Assembly (NCBI RefSeq): GCF_902459465.1
Contig: NC_047068.1
Coordinates: 19,181,195 to 19,245,194, forward strand
Length of the DNA stretch: 64,000 nt
Direction of reading: 5' to 3'
Source: Asterias rubens
Lineage: Eukaryota; Echinodermata; Asteroidea; Forcipulatida; Asteriidae
The notes under the pieces: generated by a model
Database searches by the model: none
Told to the model about the DNA's origin: nothing
Seen by the model: the letters and a program-made list of their open reading frames with translations, nothing else
Part shown: piece after piece, positions 58,301 through 64,000 of the stretch
How the letters are laid out: each line of letters opens with the position of its first letter
Position numbering within the stretch: the stretch's first letter is position 1
Translations under genes and position numbers: made by a program

Positions 58301-61300
58301 AAAGCACAACAAAGTTTTGGGGAACCCTCTAAAGTGTAGATTCGTAACTACAATGTACTCGCTTCGGCTCGTACATTCTATCCACGAATCTACACTTTCT
58401 CGTCCTATCTCCTTAACATAATTACCCTAATAGCAAGCCTGCTGAAGTATTAATTTTTCAATTAGTTGACACTGTTTCTATTTCTAGATCTAAATATAAA
58501 GCTTTGTCATCGGAAGTCGATATTCTCTTTTCAAGGATACTATTTTTTTTTACAGGAAACCAAACCAAGAGGTAAAAGACCTAATTGGTGCGATAGATGA
58601 TTCTCTAGGAAAGTCAGCCTTACGAACGACTTGTGACGTGACTACGCTAAAATTCCGTACAATCGACGGCAGCTGTAATAATCTTGGCGAACCCGAGCAA
58701 GGATCAGCTGAAACTCCATTGCTTCGACTCGTTACCAACGCTTATGACGACGGTAAGGTTATCGCTTATGACGATGGTAAAGTTAACGCTTTATGACGAT
58801 GGTAAAGTTAACGCTTTATGACGATGGTAAAGTAACGCTTTATGACGATGGTAAAGTTACCGCCTTATGACGATGGTAAAGTTACCGCCTTATGACGATG
58901 GTAAAGTTAACGCTTTATGACGAGGGTAAAGTTAACGCTTTATGACGATGGTAAAGTTAACGCTTTATGACGATGGTAAAGTTAACGCTTTATGACGATG
59001 GTAAAGTTAACGCCTTATGATGATGGTAAAGTTAACGCTTTATGACGATGGTAAAGTAACGCTTTATGGCGATGGTAAAGTTAACGCTTTATTACGAGGG
59101 TAAAGTTAACGCTTTATTACGATGGTAAAGTTAACGCTTTATTACGAGGGTAAAGTTAACGCTTTATTACGAGGGTAAAGTTAACGCTTTATGACGAGGG
59201 TAAAGTTAACGCTTTATTACGAGGGTAAAGTTAAGGCTTACGACGAAGGTAATATAACGCTTTAAGACAATATTGTAAAGCTAACGCTAATAACAATGAT
59301 TAAGTTAACACTTATGACGATGGTAAAAATAACGCCTATGACGATGGTAAATTTAACGCATGACGACGGATACTCCTGTTGACCCATATTAATTTTGGTT
59401 TTACTCTTACACCGATGTGTGTTAGCCATGTATACTCAGTACTTTCCGGAGTTGTGACAAAAAATCACATGCGTATTTACTATTGCCGACCCAGTTAATT
59501 TGTTGAACGGTAGGGAATGGATATTGTGCAGTGTTTAAATTAACACCGCTATTGTTTAGTGTTAAAGTAGAACCTTCAAATCACTAATAGTAAATAGAAC
59601 GATCATTATGTAAATCGATTTCTGGATGGTCATTAATTGTCTATGAATGAAACAAATATGATAATCTAATTTAGGGTACAGAATTGTCCAGATGGACATG
59701 GGCCGGACGGGCCGGACTATCTTTGTGAAACTTACACAAGGGACCTTTTTTTATTTTTTTTTATTTTTTGGTGAACTATTTTTATATATGGCCTTTTTCT
59801 CGAAATGAACATAGATCAAAACAAGGACTTTAAGTACTCACTCCACGGAAGTGCAGTGAGCAGATTTTCTAACTTCCACCCACGTAGTGGTTGAAAAGCA
59901 GGAATTTTTTTTTTCCAGAAATGAGACGTCTGTGCGGCACCATTGAGGGCTCGGGCTACATTATGGTGCCGCACAGACGTCTCCCGAAAAGGCCGAAAAA
60001 CTACTCCGGGATAGTAGAATATATAGCAAGACAGTTCTCTAACGAACAAACTCTACCTGGCGCAGATACACACATGGTGTTACCGCAAACCAAATAATAT
60101 TGATACCTCACCATGCAATGCCTCAAATCATACATAAGAATTTGAAGATTATAGTTAACGATTGCAACTTGGTTTCATCTGTTTCTGGCAGGACTATCTA
60201 AACCTCGTTCACGAAAAGCCGCGGGGCTGGGATCACTGCCTAATCCAAGAGCTATATCCAAACAAGTTATTGGTGGATCTACCAAACAAATTAAATCATT
60301 CACATCACTTGGAGTACACTTCGGTCAACTGACTGACCATGACCTTACAGCATCAGAGAGCCAAGAAAGTAAGCAATGTTAGCAGCATAGGGACCATGAA
60401 CCTTCATTTAATGTGCTTAGTCTGTCCATCTAGCCTGTTTCACTCCACTGCAGGAGGAAAGCCTCTTCGCCAATTCTCCATTTCACTATATCCTGCGCTG
60501 TCTGTTGCCAAGCAATGCCCCTGTATGTACTTAGTCCATCTCTCCACCTTTTGTTTTGTCGCCCTCTTTTTCTTGTCCAGTTTCTTGGAGTCCAATTGGT
60601 TGTTTTGCATGCCCACCTGTTGTCATACCTCCTTGCTAGGTGACCTGCCCTTCTCTACTTTTTTTATTTAATCGTATTAATAATATCATGCACTCTTGAT
60701 TTCTTTTGTTATAGGTCCTCATCGTCACCATGTCCTTCTTTGTTACTCCTATCATAATACTCCCCATAGCCCTCTCTGTCACCCTTAGTTTTTTCTCAAG
60801 TCGTTTGGTGGTTGTCCATGTCTCGGCACCATACAATATGACAGGTGTGGTGCTCTGATCGAATACCTGCCTTGGTATAAATAAGTGAGAAATTCAACTA
60901 TAATACTAAAAGCGAACCTTTTTGAGCTGAACTTAATACACACGAAAAGCCAACATAATTGGAGACTTTGGAACTCCAGGTGGCAGCAGGCTTACCAGGG
61001 AAAATTCAATTGTTTGCGCATTAACATGTGCATTGCATCTAGGAACACTGAACCCCAACTGCCCTTTAAATTTTGCAAGGATTATTACTAATTAATTCAA
61101 ACTTTAGGTGGAAAAAATCACAGATCAAACCAACCAATGACTCTTGAGTAGCTTTAGTCCACAAACAATTGTTTTACAACTTTTCATTTTAAGTTTTCAA
61201 AAAAAAATGTCTCGATGTGATCCACCATCCGCAAACATATGCAAACAAATTCATCTTGAACAATCAATTGCTGCCATGCCAAAGCTCCAGCTGTTTTGTT

Positions 61301-63408
61301 TAATACTCTCCCATCTTCCCTTTATGTACACAGTTGAATGTGAGGAGTGTGAGATGGAAGGCGAGTGTTTCGCCATTAGGATATACAAATCAGACCCAGT
61401 CTTTGGCCGCGTCCAGAAATGCTTCCCATTCATCCGGGCAAATCATGAAGAAGATCCCCAAGGTGTTCGTCAACAAATAAACGAAGTCACGACCTGGCTG
61501 GATGCTTCCTTTGTGTATGGCTCAGATGAACTCACTGCGGAACTACTCAGAGATGGTAACAAAGTATTCTTCTCCAGAAGACAGTCAGACTCAGAGCAGA
61601 CTGATCGAAACGTCGGGTAGTACAAACTGGCTCTTCTCTGAGCCACCACTACTCACAAAGAGGTTTACATGTCACCGCGAGCCTTACTTACAAAATACTT
61701 TAACTTTTCTCAATTTTCTACTAATTTCCTAATTTAAACACGGGGTTTTATCTGATATGTTCTGATCACAGATTTTGGATTGTTGAAACACTTGAAACAC
61801 GAGTAACAGCGTACTGCAATCAAGAGAAAGAGTACATGTAACAAGTGTAACACAACATATGAAACAAGAGTCACAGAGTACTGCAATCAAGAAAAAGAGT
61901 ACATATAACAAGAGTAACACAAACTATGAAACAGGGGTCACAGAGTACTGTAATCAAGAGAAAGAATACATGTGACAAGAGTAACACAAAGTATGGAAAA
62001 GAGTCACAGAGAACTGTAATCAAGAGCAAGGTACATGTGACAAGAGTAACACAAAATATGAAACTGGGGTCACAAAATACTGTAATTAAGAGAAAGAGTA
62101 ACACAAAATATGAAACAAGAGTAATATAAACATTAAGTTATGATCTGGTATCTTCTGATTACAGATTTTGGATTGTTGAGACACTTGACTGATGGAGTAA
62201 CTGGGAGGGACTTGCTTCCTCCAAATAAAGAGCTAACCCTTTGTGCCGGAGTAGATGAAGATGCTGGTATCTTCTGCGGGCTCGCTGGGGACGGTCGGGT
62301 CGCTGAGCAGCCTGGCCTTACCTCCCTCCATACCCTATTCCTACGGGAACACAACCGCATTGCCAGACAACTCCGGGATCTTGGAGACCTCAGTGATGAG
62401 GAAATCTACCAAACAGCTCGCAGGATTGTAGGAGCAGAATGGCAGCATATCTTATACAACGAATACCTACCACAGATTATTGGAGAAACATTATACAGAA
62501 CCAGTAAACTAGGCCCGAATGCGCCGTTCCAATGGGAAGGGCACCAAGACGCAAGCATTGCTAACGTGTTCGCGGCAGCTGCATTCCGCTTTGGGCATAC
62601 TGAAATACCTGACGTCATCATGCGTGCTTCTAAGAGATTCCAAACACATTCCATCCCCCAAATCAAGGTGGCAGAGGCCTTCTTTAATGCTTCGTATATA
62701 TTTGACGAATCAATACCTGATGGTGCAGTAGATTCTATTTTGAGAGGAATGACAATTCAACAATTGGATTTGGTTGATCGACAGCTGACGTCAGCAGTTA
62801 CTGAAAACCTGTTTGGAGACCCGGATGTTAAAGGGTAAGTAGGCAGAACATATTGTAGAATGGTCAACTGTCTGTATCAGCAAGGGTAAAGACAGGCACT
62901 GGTCTTACAGGCCCAATGATTTCATTTGATAGGCCTACATTTATTTCACTGTACGTGTGAATTGATTGGGAATCTGCGTGTGAAATGAATGCGAGGTCAA
63001 AATGTACATTTTGGCGGGATCCCGCCATCCAGTCAGGCTGGTGTTTGGCGTTATTGGTGACCCTGGAAGTGTGTCGTCAAATATTCAACTACATTGATCT
63101 ATATAATAGAGACCGATGGTACGACTAGGTACCAAATATATTTGCCCTATTTCATCAAAGAGGGCGCACTGCGACTTTCTTAATTTAAGCTCTACAATTA
63201 ATATGCAATTTCAAATGTGATTATTTTGTTTCTAAAGGGATGGAATGGATCTGGTATCGCTGAATATTCAACGAGCACGTGATCATGGCTTACCGAGCTA
63301 CGCTGTGATACGAGAAGAGCTGGTAGGAGCCTCGCCAATCTACAAATACAGTGACCTGAAGGGAGTCATGAGCAGACGGAATATCAAGAAACTCAGAAAA
63401 GCTTATGG
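55354..63408 (+). CDS. Secreted animal heme peroxidase B (3' end beyond window)
   Basis: Exons: 55354-55367, 55814-55962, 57376-57511, 58556-58752, 60192-60368, 61334-61555, 62165-62834, 63238-63408; 578 codons plus 2 nt. Exon count, phases and the cumulative length at exons 6 and 8 equal peroxidase A, so they are tandem paralogues. The N-terminus (MRLLGLALLVSLAVTAA) is a signal peptide, and the ELEDLLNRDGNIKAYY stretch matches A's propeptide. Catalytic residues are present: TDHD with His215, LDASFVYGS, Arg343/Glu346 in [18 protein letters not shown], the proximal His443 (FRFGH), Asn531 in LNIQRARDHGLP. The cysteine that A has in EEFCGAS is Val551 here (EELVGAS). The last two or three exons should follow 64000; nothing in 63409-64000 matches A's exon 9. 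Introns 2, 4 and 6 hold long tandem repeats. Confidence 0.92.
55980..56900. repeat. (TTTG)n microsatellite in peroxidase B intron 2
   Basis: About 0.9 kb of TTTG/TTCG repeats, with a higher-order duplication: 56128 onward and 56555 onward repeat the same 427-bp pattern, including 'actgcttgcttcagtttgta' and 'gattgagggggtgtttgtct'. The array begins some 18 bp after exon 2. Long VCLF-type ORFs here are artefacts. Confidence 0.95.
57634..58003. mobile_element. MITE family A in peroxidase B intron 3
   Basis: Left end TTAAGGGCAGTGGATACTA, right end TAGTGTACAGTGCCTTTAA. The family interior is intact ('gttgatagtataacaaattg'). Confidence 0.85.
58737..59362 (+). repeat. Minisatellite of duplicated exon-4 splice donors
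   Basis: The end of exon 4 and its donor read 'aacgcttatgacgacg|gtaagg'. From there the motif 'cgctttatgacgatg|gtaaag' is repeated about 26 times with a 24-25-bp period, decaying at the far end. Most units therefore carry a copy of the donor. The first decoy is 24 bp downstream and would add eight residues in frame (GKVIAYDD); the next reaches TGA. Confidence 0.95.
59922..60135 (-). repeat. Hairpin and dispersed repeat in peroxidase B intron 4
   Basis: 59922-59983 is a hairpin (GAGACGTCTGTGCGGCACCA and its complement). 59985-60135 is the reverse complement of 23188-23335. Together they probably form one foldback element. Confidence 0.65.
60390..60836 (-). pseudogene. Fragment of a non-LTR retrotransposon reverse transcriptase
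   Basis: On the minus strand the reading MYGAETWTTTKRLEKKLRVT followed by ERAMGSIMIGVTKKD matches the conserved 'YGAETW..., L...QRAMER.MLGV' region found C-terminal to RTE/jockey-type reverse transcriptases. Downstream, AGYSEMENWRRG resembles the later 'W...LA.DR..WR' block. There are no intact catalytic domains. It is a dead LINE fragment within peroxidase B intron 5. Confidence 0.75.
61767..62130 (+). repeat. Decoy exon-7 acceptor followed by a ~66-bp tandem array
   Basis: 61765-61794 (gatcacag|attttggattgttg) copies the true acceptor and start of exon 7 at 62157-62180. Right after it begins a ~66-bp repeat ('gagtcacagagtactg', 'aagagtacatgtaacaag'), about 4.5 units to 62130. Splicing to the decoy would read ten codons, then TAA. 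Confidence 0.9.
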
Positions 63409-64000
63409 GTAGGTGGCCAAGAGAAGTCAGTCCGTCTGAGATACTGTCCCAAATATGGAAAAATGGAATGGGTTGGAGGGTTCAAAAGAGGGCGCTACCA
63501 GAAGTAGTTTGTGTCGCCATATGTGTGAAGGGGGGGGGGGGCACAGGATCTCCGGGGGACAGAATCTCCTGCCACATAGGAAGTTTTACATTTTCACAAT
63601 TCATAAAAGACGGTGACCGACCATCCCATACTTTAAAAACTACTGAGTCTAAATGCTAATATAACTAGCCTGATTACAGGTTCCAGGAGCCTGATCCAGT
63701 TCCAAAAGTGGTTATACATTGTCACCAATCATACAAGACTTCACATAATGTGACCATACTCTGCAAAGACTGTGTAAACATTTTATCCGGATAACGGGTT
63801 CCGGAAAGAGGTTTTAACAGTCGGACTTTGCGTCAGTTCGACCGATTTCTGTGTTATTTTGACACAGATTCTAGAGCCAGCCTGACTCCGAAATGGGTCA
63901 AGCTGCACGGCCCGGATCCGAATCAATTCAGTTTGTGAGTGCACCAGGTACTCGTCCAAAAAGGTTGGGTTTGTTGATGTTGTTACTGTTTTCCCCTTCA
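63409..64000. other. Peroxidase B intron 8 (incomplete)
   Basis: After the donor at 63409 no sequence resembles peroxidase A exon 9 (expected wording around [10 protein letters not shown]). A G-run at 63531-63540 and 'cctgccacat' text related to 53690-53710 are present. The intron must continue past the window edge. Confidence 0.5.

Noticed and set aside
63661..63760. Possible peroxidase B exon 9 after the acceptor-like 'ctgattacag'
   Set aside because: The translation has no similarity to peroxidase A exon 9, so the real exon is probably beyond 64000.

Overview
This window is animal nuclear DNA: AT-rich, intron-dense and crowded with mobile elements. The repeat style (many small inverted-repeat elements, tRNA-Leu-headed SINEs, CR1/L2-like LINE tails) and the gene content suggest a marine deuterostome, most likely an echinoderm and perhaps a sea star. 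The species call is inference; the genes themselves are read directly. All gene models were assembled by hand from GT/AG boundaries, and intron phase closes at every junction given.

Layout. 1-2028 is the 3' flank of the first gene, with two inverted-repeat elements and a 29-bp minisatellite. 2029-12625 (minus) is a complete 13-exon orthologue of ANKRD42, an ankyrin-repeat and coiled-coil protein. 12626-24367 is intergenic and repetitive, dominated by a 2.69-kb segment duplicated in tandem. 24368-38878 (minus) is a complete 12-exon MAP2K4 (MKK4/SEK1) orthologue. Its fifth intron contains a ~5.5-kb near-identical inverted repeat centred near 31270. 38879-43081 is intergenic with several foldback elements. 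43082 to about 52000 (plus) is a secreted animal heme peroxidase gene. 55354 to beyond the window end (plus) is a second, paralogous peroxidase with the same exon phases, missing its last exons because the window stops. A tRNA-like sequence lies on the minus strand at 43920-43991, inside the first peroxidase.

The genes do not form a single pathway. ANKRD42 and MAP2K4 are intracellular and the peroxidases are secreted; only the two peroxidases are related, as a tandem duplication. The most interesting structure is a recurring pattern of small duplications that copy an exon edge together with its splice site. In peroxidase B, about 26 copies of the exon-4 splice donor form a minisatellite, and a decoy copy of the exon-7 acceptor sits 397 bp upstream of the real one. 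In ANKRD42, part of exon 10 with its donor and part of the last exon are duplicated nearby. In addition, a LINE tail abuts the MAP2K4 exon-5 donor. No prokaryotic system, CRISPR array or virus was found.
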